A stretch of 64,000 nucleotides of DNA from Takakia lepidozioides (lineage: Eukaryota > Streptophyta > Takakiopsida > Takakiales > Takakiaceae): contig CM060732.1 of the NCBI GenBank assembly GCA_030704615.1, positions 76,117,053 through 76,181,052 on the forward strand. The letters run 5' to 3'. Each line of letters opens with the position of its first letter. Position 1 is the stretch's first letter. The notes beneath the pieces were generated by a model, which searched no databases, was not told where the DNA came from, and worked only from the letters and a program-made list of their open reading frames with translations. A program made the translations under genes and the position numbers. Shown here in pieces: positions 1 to 10,117 of the stretch.

Positions 1-413
1 TGATTCCCCAATGTCTATTCCTCTCTCCCACAGGTATGGATAATGAGCTTTCAGATAACTTTCTCTTTTTGCTGAATATCTTTGGAGTCTAGCTTCTCTT
101 TCATCACTCATGTCCCATATCTTTTCATTTCTTTTAGTGTGGCAACAACAAATTCTCTCCTATAGTATCTCTCATATATGCCTGGGTTTCTTTCCAGCTT
201 CAATGTACCTCTGGCTATACTGGAAGTCTCCGTTACCATATACCATTTGGTAACAAGTCTGAAAAGCTGTTCTTGGTGTAAGTTTGATCCACAAGATATC
301 CTTTGGAATCCAATTCTTTACCAATACAAGCTCCTCATGCATATGAGTGTAAACATTCACTTTCCTTTCCTCCCAGCTTTCAAACTCTACCCGCTTAATA
401 GATAGTAAGGCTA

Positions 414-695
414 TCACATAACCAATGTTGGTAACCACCGTGCTTTTCCTCTACAGGCTACCTGATAAATCTTTATCACTCCTTTCTCCAGACCCCATTC
501 CGGATCAGCATCATGCACTCGCTTAAGAATATTTTCTTTACAACCGTCTGGCAATTCCAAGAACCTTTGAAAGAATTGTTTGGACAATCTTTCTTCCTTC
601 GTTCCACAGGGAATTTGATTCACATCAAATTCTTTAATCCTCCAACCACCATGATCCCACCAGATGCCTGTCACATCTGGTTGTTCATGACTCAT
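414..695 (-). CDS. Gag-like leader ORF of the LTR element (start only)
   Basis: A 93-codon ORF starts with ATG directly after the primer-binding site and is rich in charged residues. It has no motif I can name, and I call it gag only because of its position. A second open stretch on the same strand (438-172, 88 codons) overlaps its end in another frame, which suggests a frameshift in a longer ancestral gag. No CCHC knuckle or protease motif is visible before the window ends. Confidence 0.45.
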   Translation of the reverse strand: MSHEQPDVTGIWWDHGGWRIKEFDVNQIPCGTKEERLSKQFFQRFLELPDGCKENILKRVHDADPEWGLEKGVIKIYQVACRGKARWLPTLVM

Positions 696-713
696 TCCCC
701 AGTATGGTCGCCA
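696..713 (-). promoter_or_regulatory. Candidate primer-binding site of the LTR element
   Basis: One base inside the LTR end, the minus strand reads TGGCGACCATACTGGGGA. It begins TGG, as expected for pairing with the CCA end of a tRNA. It is arranged like the TGGCGCC...GGGGA primer sites of plant Tat elements. Which tRNA it pairs with was not determined. Confidence 0.6.
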
Positions 714-714
714 A

Positions 715-1574
715 TGTCGCGCGGCTTTTACTCACCCATCCCTTCGCTATCCGAGGGGAAACTCCAAGATAGAAGAGTTGGATATCTCTAAGCATTCAGC
801 CCGCGTGAAACAATCAGTCATGACCTGCAGCTAGTGAATCATTGTTGGGTTTTCAATTATATTCCTTATCAGTTTATATTCCCTATTTATCATGACCAGG
901 TATCTTTTTAAACATCAGATTGCTTCTTTGGGCCCCCTGATTTCATTCATACACAGCTTCACTCAAGTCTCTCAACACCAGGTGTTTGTATCGGATGAGA
1001 ATCAGATTAATCATAATCGGATACATGCTGATGTCCTAACTTCTCTAATCTATCCTTCCAAGTAATCCTACATCTCGTACTAACTCTGTCCTATAGTATC
1101 TCCTTCCTCCTCGCCAGCTTCCCTTCCTCGATCTCAGTCCGCCCCCAGGAGTGATCTCCGTTTCCAAAAGTGTCCCATCCCGTCTCCGCTGCCCGCTTTA
1201 TCTCCTTATCCGCTGTTCTAACCGTTTTCCTTCACTAACTGTCCTCCGTGAATTACATGTTCCCCGGCAGATGTTGTTCCCCGCAGTCATTCCCTGTCAT
1301 GATAACCGTTCCCTACGACTGTGACTGACTGTGCGACTGTGTCAGACTGTGACGGCTGTTTCGGGCTGTGACGGGCTGTGACTGTGTCGGGCTGTGACTG
1401 GCTGTGATGGGCTGTGTATGGCTGTGACGGGCTGTGACTGTGTCGGGCTGTGACTGGCTGTGATGGGCTATCTCAAAAAATTAAGGGTACCCCTCAGAAC
1501 CCATAGAAGTGTCTAAGTCCCAGACTCCACAGAACCCATAAAAAAATGCCTAAGTCCCAGACTGCCTCCTAACA
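715..1574 (-). repeat. 5' LTR (minus strand)
   Basis: This is a long terminal repeat with TG...CA ends. It matches 60229-61085 in inverted orientation over its whole length, including the doubled 'gggacttag' block near its start, a region rich in CAGCC/GGCTGTGAC repeats (1310-1470) and the distal block ending CGCGCGACA. The two LTRs differ by small indels and substitutions, most of them in the CAGCC-rich part. Confidence 0.85.
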
Positions 1575-2197
1575 AGGAGCCAGGTCGCTGTTGCATTGAG
1601 GCTGGCAAGAGGGTGCACACCTTCGTTGTAGATGACAAGTTGCATCCCAGAATTAAGGAAATCCATGCTAAGCTGAGAAAATTGTCTGGGTGAAATGACT
1701 TTGACAAATAACTACCAATGTGGCAGGAAGAAAGTATCCAAAAACAAATAACAGTGTTCACAATGTGGCTGAATGAACTGTGGTGCCGCGAACGCATGCT
1801 TATGCACAACATGGGCGTGGGATGGAGGCTTTGGAGACCTATGAGTAAATAATTGTGGAAGGGGTGAAGCCCGACCACATCACGTCTGTGCATTTGCAAG
1901 CCTGGCAGCCCTGGAAAAGGGCAAAGAGGTGCATGGGTGCATCGCGAAAGCAGGAATTGTACCAGATGTGATTATGAACAACACCTCTGTGGACATGTAT
2001 GCCAAATATAGGAGGCATTTCAGCAGATTCAGATACGTTTGTCTGTCTCTTGCTGGCATCAAGATGAAAGGTCTAGAAGCTAGAAAGCAGGTGCACACTC
2101 ACATTATCCAAAGTGCACGCCAAGTGTTTTTGTCCTCACCACCCTTGTCAAAATGTCAAAATGGGAGCTCTGGAAAAAGGGAAAGAGATCCATGGTG
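1575..2197 (+). pseudogene. PPR gene remnant A, left part (E/E+ motif and repeats)
   Basis: From 1575 the plus strand encodes KEPGRCCIEAGKRVHTFVV, followed by a stretch like PRIKEIHAKLRKLSG. This is the E/E+ region that ends PLS-type PPR proteins. Stops and frameshifts follow. Degenerate PPR repeats then resume around 1800-2180, with pieces such as GRGMEALETYE, EGVKPDHIT and MKGLEARKQVHTHIIQ. The left edge is the LTR junction and the right edge (2191-2197, catggtg) is the junction with the 12-kb element. The repeat continues at 14322 on the far side of that element, where catggtg is repeated. Confidence 0.8.
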
Positions 2198-2970
2198 GGG
2201 GCTGCTATTTCATGAGCGGCATGAGCATGAGCGGAAAAAAAAAAAGCATGAGCAGACCATTGTGAGTCCACGGAAATAGGGTTAGGAGGCACGGAAATAG
2301 GGTCATGTGAAGTTGGAATGTGGCACCAGTGGACTTGAAATGCAACATTTTATTGCAAATTTTGTGGCAAGCCACGTCTATACAAGTGTGTTCTAGCTAT
2401 CATAGCCGGAATGGGCACTACTCTCCTACACCCTCCAAGGAACTTGCCCCACCTTCTTCCTCATCCCCCTCATCCCCCTCATCCTCCGAGCTCTGTGATG
2501 CATCAGTTCCACTATGCCTCTCAAAAATCCCGTCCTCTCCTTGGGGGACTGTCCACCTCACCTCCTGGGAATCTTCTGCGTCTTCTCCCCCACTTTCCTC
2601 AGCAGAATCCAACACAAATCTACGAGCCCGACGGGCTCTAATAGCTGCTGCCTCCTCCCTCATCTTCATTTTCTTGAGGCTTGCCTCGTCTAAAATCTGC
2701 TGTACACGACTACGTTCGGAACACCTCCTAATGGACACCGAAGCAAGCCGGGCAGCATAAGTAGGAAGGATGTACTCCCTTTCTGGACTAGGCATGAAAT
2801 CCCCCTGGCAAAAAAAGGCACGTTCCTCCTGCCCATGAACTCCGGTGTAGACGTCCCTCCGGCAGTACTTGGCATCCTACAGTAAGAACAAATCCACTTC
2901 AAGAATGTCAATACCAGCACAACCACAAAGGGTTTTCAATGAAATAAGAGAGCGGAGGGAGGTGCCTCAC

Positions 2971-4082
2971 GAAATCTGGAGGCAACTTACAATGCCACCA
3001 CTCACTCGTAAACCGGGGCTCCTCGGCCTCGATCCCAACTTCCTCCCCCTGCTCCTTCTCGGATTTTTCCTCATCCTCCGAGGATGCCTCTTCCTCTTTC
3101 GGCAGACGTTCAGCCGCTGCAAGTTCCGAGTTGTGGAGGGCAGTATCTGGCTCGAAGGCGAACACATGCCTGTCGGACAACGTCCCTGCCCACATTGAAG
3201 CACCTGAGGAACAAAGCGGGCGGTTAATAGCTTGCGGCATGCAATTGCAGTCGGGCCAGGGGACAAACTGAGCACGTGAAGGCTTACCCGTGCCGCATGT
3301 GAGGTCCAGAATCCGCCCTTGGACATCCAAGCACGTCTCCATGAGGGTTTGGATGAAAGCAGGGCTCCGGGTCCGGCTGTACCGCCACGGTTTGCCTGTC
3401 TTTGTGTCCTTCGGCATACTGGAGTGGGGCACATAGTTGTAGAGGACATCGTAGTTACAGGGTCCACAGCGGCATCAACAAGACGACCGTCGTTGCGGAA
3501 TTTGAACGTAGACCCTCTCTTCACAAAGCAATATGCCTCAAACACCAATGTCTGCACATCCAACAAAGAAGGGATCAACTCCAGGGTCTACTTAACATAC
3601 ACCACAATATGAAGTGAATGCAAAAGATTGATAACTTACACTTTGGCCCTCTGTTCGCAACCCCTGCGTACTGATGCAGAACCATTTTCTGAGGAGGACC
3701 GGGGTGACACTTTTCGGTGTCCACCTTGCCACCGCATTCTCTGTGGTCTTCCCTCTCGTGGCAATGACAACCACACATCCACCGTCATCCAGAAGCATCC
3801 CCGCCAGCCCAAACCCGGCTTTCCAGTAGTCCTCAGTAAACCTGTTCCAGGTGGGCACACCATCCAGGCCCTCCAGCAGCTCCCCATCTGGAATGTCGAG
3901 GAGAATCATGTCGCAAGCTCTCTCCACCTCAACCCCCCCCCCCGAGTGCTCTTGCAATTCGTGCTCACAGCCGTGAAGAATTCCATCATGGCTTCAAAAC
4001 CAGGGGTGTCTTTAGGCTCTGTACCGCCAGCCCTCTTCTTGGCTTTCCCCTTCTGCTTCGCCAGAGACTTGTTGTGTGCCAC
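2971..4082 (-). other. Permuted DNA amino-methyltransferase-like domain
   Basis: Read on the minus strand, a motif-IV-like segment (CDMILLDIPDG) comes first. It is followed by a strand-rich region (LLDDGGCVVVIATRGK) and, two exons later, by KPWRYSRTRSPAFIQTLME and ILDLTCGTGASMWAG...HVFAFEPD. The latter fits motif X/I of class-beta N6A/N4C DNA methyltransferases (usually LDPFxGSGTT...GIExD). Motif IV before motif I is the order of that class. The usual DPPY/SPPY tetrapeptide appears as DIPD, so catalysis may be altered or lost. The exon join at 3288/3203 restores the glycine-rich loop exactly, which supports the intron. Only copy 1 keeps this domain, because copy 2 ends before it. Confidence 0.65.
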
Positions 4083-4798
4083 CTACTTCGCCCTGGCAGC
4101 GAGAGCGTCAAGGAAGCTCTCATTGACGCATTGGAAGATGGTTGGAGGTTCTAGCTTTGGCCTGTGCGTAAACGTCACCGCGAATACCGCCGTGTAGGCT
4201 CGCCCTCAAATGCCAACTTCTTGGCAGAGCCAGTCCCACTCCGAACTGACTTGGGAACCCGGACGACCGGTGACTGGGTAGGAGCAACAGCAGTCGAAGG
4301 ACCTTGAACGAAGTCGTCGTCCGAGTCACTCTCTTGGGTCCCCTCTTGCGCCTCCTCCGATGCCCCGATGGTTTTCTTCTTTTTGGGTGTTACTGCAGTC
4401 ACCTGTTTCCTTGTCCTTTTCCTTTGACCTTTACTCTTCTCATGCAATTTCTCCTGAATTCCTGCCTGAGCAAGCTCTGCCGCTTTCCTGGAGTTCGCAA
4501 GCGCTTTTGCCTCTTTTGCACCCAATGGAGGCAGCGGAGCCCGGTTTCGTCGGAATTCAGCATCCAGCTTCAATTGAAACTCGGATGGGTCGAGCGAGCC
4601 GGGCGGAAGGTCCACATACCAAGGGCAATCACGCAAATGTTCCAGATGCCACTCCTTCACAATATCGTCAGTGTACATGGAGTCAGCCCCAGGGTTCCTC
4701 CATGCCAGGAAGAATGGTGGCTCGAAAGACAGATGACCTTTCTCCAAAAGGGAGAACTTACAGTACCTGCATTCATGAAAAAACACAATGAGGTCCGA

Positions 4799-5935
4799 AA
4801 ATGGCTAAGTCCCTGAACGGCAATAGGGCCTGGAACTGGAAAACGGCGCCGAATTTCCACTTCAGGGCCAGCCAGTCTAGGGACTTAGCCCGAAAATGGC
4901 TAAGTCCCTGAACGGCAATAGGGCCTGGAACTGGAAAACGGCGCCGAATTTCCACTTCAGGGCCAGCCAGTCTAGGGACTTAGCCCGAAAATGGCTAAGT
5001 CCCTGAACGGCAATAGGGCCTGGAACTGGAAAACGGCGCCGAATTTCCAGTTCCGGGCCAGCCACCCTAGGGACTTAGCACGAAAATGGCTAAGTCCCTG
5101 GACGGCAATAGGGCCTAGAACTGGAAAACGGCGCCGAATTTCCAGTTCCGGGCCAGCCACCCTAGGGACTTAGCACGAAAATGGCTAAGTCCCTGGACGG
5201 CAATAGGGCCTGGAACTGGAAAACGGCGCCGAATTTCCAGTTCCGGGCCAGCCACCCTAGGGACTTAGCCCGAAAATGGCTAAGTCCCTGGACGGCAATA
5301 GGGCCTAGAACTGGAAAACGGCGCCGAATTTCCAGTTCCGGGCCAGCCACCCTAGGGACTTAGCCCGAAAATGGCTAAGTCCCTGGACGGCAATAGGGCC
5401 TGGAACTGGAAAACGGCGCCGAATTTCCACTTCAGGGCCAGCCAGTCTAGGGACTTAGCCCGAAAATGGCTAAGTCCCTGAACGGCAATAGGGCCTGGAA
5501 CTGGAAAACGGCGCCGAATTTCCAGTTCAGGGCCAGCCAGTCTAGGGACTTAGCCCGAAAATGGCTAGGTCCCTGAACGGCAATAGGGCCTGGAACTGGA
5601 AAACGGCGCCGAATTTCCAGTTCCGGGCCAGCCACCCTAGGGACTTAGCCCGAAAATGGCTAGGTCCCTGGACGGCAATAGGGCCTGGAACTGGAAAACG
5701 GCGCCGAATTTCCAGTTCCGGGCCAGCCACCCTAGGGACTTAGCCCGAAAATGGCTAAGTCCCTGGACGGCAATAGGGCCTAGAACTGGAAAACGGCGCC
5801 GAATTTCCAGTTCCGGGCCAGCCACCCTAGGGACTTAGCACGAAAATGGCTAAGTCCCTGGACGGCAATAGGGCCTAGAACTGGGAAATGGCGCCGAATT
5901 TCCAGTTCCGGGCCAGCCAGTCTAGGGACTTAGCC
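4799..5935. repeat. 12 x 95-bp tandem array centred on GGCGCC, in an intron of the ParB-methyltransferase gene
   Basis: Twelve units of 95 bp lie head to tail. Each is itself an imperfect palindrome: ctaagtccct ... ggaactggaaa-acGGCGCCga-atttccagttcc ... agggacttag. The array fills the intron between the exons ending at 6043 and starting at 4766. Units differ by a few substitutions, such as cacttcag versus cagttccg. Copy 2 has about seven units at the same place (34808-35420), so copy number changes. Confidence 0.95.
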
Positions 5936-8900
5936 ATTTTCGGAGCCCTGATTGGAAATTCGGCGCCATTTTCCCTAACACCACTTGATGCCTCTAACAT
6001 CCTGAAATGCCAGGACTTGAAAGAAAGGCAGCGCGTATGTACCTGTACAGAAGGCGCATTGCTGCTTTGTCCGCATTCGGCTGGTCGGTGAACTCGTGGC
6101 TCCGGCGAGCATCTGCTATCTCCCGAAAAAATAGGTTGGTTTTGTAGAGTAGAAAGTACCTCGTCACATAGTCACGTAGGCTCTCTGCTGCAGGAGATAT
6201 CTCCATCTTGAACTGATGTGCTTGTGTGTCCAGCTGCTCTTGCGCATTCGTCGTCACCTGTGGAGATTGTCCATCAGATCGCTTTCCTCAAAAAATACAA
6301 TGAATCCACCCCCTACTAGAGTAGAAGCCCCAAACGAAGCGTGGGGAAGTACCTGAAACCACCATGTCATGCGGTTCATCCACATGTCGAATGTGGGGTC
6401 AGAGAGTTTGTCCGGTTTGGGAAGCTCCACATGTTCCTGGTACTTTGGGAACCATTCCAGATTTGGAGCCACCGGGTCTGTCCAACCACCCAGCATATTC
6501 GTAAGCGCCAAACACCACAAAAAGGAGTTGTTGCCACCACAATTTTGTTAAGAATGTATCACCTTTTCTGTTGCATCCACACAGGATGTGGCTAGACGAT
6601 GGAGCTTCTCCAATGTCATCGTGGGCTTCAGAGCGCGAGAGTAGTGCTTCCCCACCTCCACCAGAAAGTCGGCACCAAGGGCGGGATCGGCTATGGCCAC
6701 GTACTTTACCATCCGCGACTTGTACTTTATGCGGGCCCTCACCTCCGCAGCTTTGACATACGATTCGAGTTCCGGGAGGGTTGGATTCTTCTCCTCTGAC
6801 TCCATGTAGAACCTCCGCGCATGTGCCAAATCCTGCTGTATTTTCGTCTGTCAAGAATGCGCACATAAGATTAGAGATCCTGCTCAACACAATTTCTTCT
6901 ATTGGGGGAGGAGAGACAGATTAGCTCAACAAAACTGTCAGGAGCTTTACCCGAAATATATAGTCCACCATGGCGTCGACGCTCAGCCTATACCAGGTTT
7001 TGTCTGCCTTTGCCTCCGACTTGCGCAGGAGGTCGGCACTGAGGGAATTGGCAAACTCTTGCACCCCCTGCTTCCCGACATCCTTCACTCGGAAGAGCAT
7101 ATGGGACAAGTTGGTGGCAATGAAGGCATTCTCAGTCACCCTGCAGTGCCACATTTCCATCAAACAATACTGAAATGGGAATTTTCATCATATATGAGGA
7201 TTCGCAATGAAATGACTTCCAAATTCAAAGTCCAAAAGCGAGAGGGGTTGTAGCTTACGAGTTGATGTCGGCCATTGCAGCTTTGAGAAGACTGCGATCT
7301 TTGGGCCCCGCAACCTTCAGCACAACACAATCCACGGCGAAATGCCAATCGAGGTCGTTGGGGTGGGCTTGGGCAATGTGCTCCATCCATGCCAGGAGGC
7401 GATGATTGCCGTCCACACGTAGAACATCTTACCGGACAAGTGCTGGAAAAGAGGATCACTAGCAATCGATCTCTCGAACTCCTCATTTCGCGTTTGCCAA
7501 TGGGGACCCCATTTGTCCACCTCATCGGAAGTGTGGGCACGGGAAGCTCCGTGGTCGTTCTCAATGGAAACGTAAAACGCGGCAGACCCCATTCGATATC
7601 CATCCCGGAAAGAGAATTTCAGCTTGTCGATATCGCCTGGGAGGGCAGGTCTCACCACCTGCAATGACACCAAGCGGCAAAGGGGAATTCGAAGCTTGGC
7701 CGGGTACACCATGCCCCCCAGCACCCTGCCAATGTTGCTGTGGGTTGCCTCCAACATCTTGGCAGCGGCCAACTTCATATCCGCCTCAGACATGACGTCT
7801 GCTGCAGAGGGGTTTTCCGGCAGCCCACCAGGACCGCCAAATCCAGCCTGTATGCTCCGGGTTTGGGGCCTGGGGATGTCCGGGAGGATGTCATCCTGGT
7901 CAGAAAGCTCCCTGTCGTCCTCCTCAATAGGGTCAGCCACCTGCGAAACCACCTCCAGCACTCTCCCCGTCTCTACTGCCCTCTCCCTGGCTTCACCTGG
8001 AACTTGCACAATCCGTGCTCTTTCAGGTGTTCTTTCCTCTCCTCCACTCTCCACCGTATGGGTAATTGCGGGGGTTGCTCTTGCCCACGATGGTCTAACC
8101 GGTGTGTTACTGCCTCTCTGTGGTGTCTTGGATGGATCCACCGTCTCTGTGCGTCCCTCGCTTACATTGGCATCTGTCATTTGGGCACCCCTGGCCTCTT
8201 CAGCTGCCTTTTGTCTTTCCTCCTGGCTAGCATTCTGTCTCGTCTGCTCTTTTGCCCTCTCTTTTGCCCTCTCATGGGCTTTCTGTTTCTTACTAGGGCT
8301 AGCAGCAGGGGAGCCCTCCAGGACGACCACCTTTGATTGAGGCGAACTGACACCCTCGCGCGCACTGCTCACTCCCCCCTCCGCAGCCTGTGACTGCTCT
8401 CTCGCCGGGGATTGCATGTGCTTAGCTTTCTTCTTTTTCTTTGCGTGGGCGGGCCCTACTGCATGTGCATAAACAACCTCCATTGCCGGATCTGCTGTCC
8501 TCATGTCCTCACGCCCTTCACCTGCCATGCCGCCTGCACCAACCTCCCCAATGCCTACTCTGTCGTACTGTCGTTGCAAGTCCTCCCGTCCACCAACAAA
8601 AGGCTTAAGTTTGCCCTCTCGCCCCAAGTTGGGCGATTCAAACATGCGATGAGTTGGAGCTGTCGATGATACCACCAGCGTGCCGGGCTCGTCGTCACTC
8701 TGTCATTGACAAAAATCGTGAAAACCAATATCAGTGCAAAAAGCAGCATCGCAACGAGCAGCGCAACCACCATAGCAACAATCGTGTAGCAAAAATGAAA
8801 ACATAACAAGTTTAGGAAGTATGGAGAGCCATGCAACAACAATGAAAACAAATGCAACCATTGCCTGAGAATGACATGCACAAGCAGCCTTCTCCAGAGC

Positions 8901-9235
8901 TGCCGGATTTGCACACGCATTGCAAACAATCTAAGGTTCACTCAACTATCTAAAGTTCACTCATACAGCGAAACCAGGATGAAGATGCAAAAACAAAGCA
9001 AGGTAACAAAGCGAAAGCAAAAAATAAATCGAACAAACCGAAAGCAGAAGTGGCTTGCCTGAGAGTACTCGGCTTCAGTTGGCGCAGGTTGTGAGCAAGA
9101 CACTGGAATCTCCTGCTGTAGCTTCAGTTTGGCCATGCGAGAGATTGGCCGTCGTCCGTAGTACACAGCTTTCAACTTCCGCCGCGGTCTGGATGTGAGG
9201 TCTCTCTCAGGAGAGCCACGCCCTTCAGGCGGCAT

Positions 9236-10117
9236 AAGTCCCAGCCAAAAAGATCTCTTTTTTTGGGGTACATGCCTCGAATAGCATGTTAAGCCAAGAT
9301 AAGCATGAGATTTAGGGTACGTGTCCAGGAAGCCATGCGTCGCCAGCCCGAATGATAACCAACGGCGGTCGACATTTATTGCCCAACTGCGCAATTAAAT
9401 ATCGGATGAAGATTCGGCGCCGAATCTCCATCCAGGGGATGCTCTCTGTCGAACACGTGCCGACCTCTACGCCCGAGGCGACTTCATCCGGGCGTCCCTT
9501 GTTCGATATTCGGTGCCGAATTTCCGTCCGGGGGTTGAAATGTGACGGCCAAGTGCCGACCACTCCCCCCTCCCCGACTGCATCCGAACCGCCCCGGATG
9601 GAAATTCGGCGCCGTTTTTCCATCTGGGGATGTTTTTATGCCGTCCAGTTTTCGGCCTGACCCCCCGACACGACTCCCTTTGGGGGGCCCGGATGGAAAT
9701 TCGGCGCCGAATCTCCATCCAGGGGATGTTCTCTGTCGCACACGCGCCGGCCTCTGAGCCCGAGGCGACTTCATCCGGGCTTCCTCTGTTGGATATTGGG
9801 TGCCGAATTTCCATTCGGGGGTAATAATGTGACGGCACGGTGCCGGCTTCTCCCCTTCAGCCGTCATCATCCGGACGGCCCCCCACTTTCTGACTGCATA
9901 CCGTTGGCAGTTATTGCGCAAAGACCAGGGGCCGCATTCCGGAGACAAGGTTCATTAACACTCTGACTGTGTATTTTTGAGATAGTTGGCTCCCTGGATT
10001 TGGATCAGGCTTCGTCGCTCGGACAAATCGGCATCGCATTCATTCCCATCGCTGCACCCCCTTCTACCAGGGAGCTTCCCAGCACGCCATCCTGGCAGTC
10101 TTGTATGCACATCTCCC
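9236..10117. promoter_or_regulatory. Divergent intergenic region with GGCGCC palindromes, copy 1
   Basis: This segment separates the start of the ParB-methyltransferase gene (9235, leftward) from the transposase start (10118, rightward), so any promoters for both must lie here or just inside the genes. Between 9400 and 9850 are several near-palindromes of the type gatggaaattcGGCGCCgaatytccatc, interleaved with a roughly 100-bp direct repeat containing 'ccgaggcgacttcatccggg'. I see no convincing TATA box. The corresponding region of copy 2 (29290-31400) is about four times longer. Confidence 0.6.

Larger units (their letters stand above)
1..1574 (-). mobile_element. LTR retrotransposon, 5' end (LTR, PBS, gag start); runs off the window
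   Basis: Read on the minus strand, an 860-bp LTR (1574 down to 715) begins TGTTAGG and ends CGCGACA. It is followed at once by an 18-nt primer-binding-like site and an ORF. A second copy of the LTR lies at 60229-61085 on the plus strand. The flank 1575-1579 (aggag) lies inside a PPR E-motif and is the reverse complement of the five bases after the other LTR (61086-61090, ctcct). This looks like a 5-bp target-site duplication. The internal region continues left beyond the window, so no pol genes can be seen. The PBS form resembles that of Tat-type Ty3/Gypsy elements, but the lineage is not proven. Confidence 0.8.
2418..9235 (-). pseudogene. ParB-like plus DNA methyltransferase-like fusion gene, copy 1 (about 10 exons, damaged)
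   Basis: The exons I could fit, read on the minus strand, are 9235-9059, 8699-7259, 7140-6951, 6847-6353, 6257-6043, 4766 to about 4200, 4082-3640, 3551-3288, 3203-2971 and 2876-2418. In order they encode a basic N terminus, a long charged linker (KKKKKAK and KERAKEQ runs), a ParB/Srx-like domain, a helical region, a lysine-rich linker, a permuted methyltransferase-like domain and an acidic tail (SEDEGDEGDEEEGG). Exon 1 appears to use a GC donor. Breaks are one lost G in the ParB motif (near 7417), an in-frame TAA at 6548-6550 shared with copy 2, a frame change at the 11-C tract near 3935, and a frameshift near 3450. The junction between the exons at 4200 and 4082 is not resolved. The arrangement recalls prokaryotic ParB-methylase fusions; activity is unknown. 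Confidence 0.7.

Noticed and set aside
3628-4197. 189-codon plus-strand ORF as a gene
   Set aside because: It lies opposite the methyltransferase exons, has no recognisable domain, and is explained as a shadow frame.
5000-5840. Many 60-62-codon open frames on both strands
   Set aside because: They are the same repeat read over and over. Their period equals the array unit, they overlap on both strands, and they contain no independent start or domain.
4799-5935. Regular array resembling a CRISPR locus
   Set aside because: The whole 95-bp unit repeats with no unique spacers, there are no cas genes, and the context is a plant intron.
4877-5935. Similarity of the 95-bp unit to a ribosomal or satellite repeat
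   Set aside because: The array stays within the element at one intron position in both copies and has no tRNA, 5S or rRNA features.
7624-8340. 238-codon plus-strand ORF, also present as 32453-33169 in copy 2
   Set aside because: It is antisense to the ParB exon in both copies. The minus-strand (copy 1) reading carries the domain and the splice sites.
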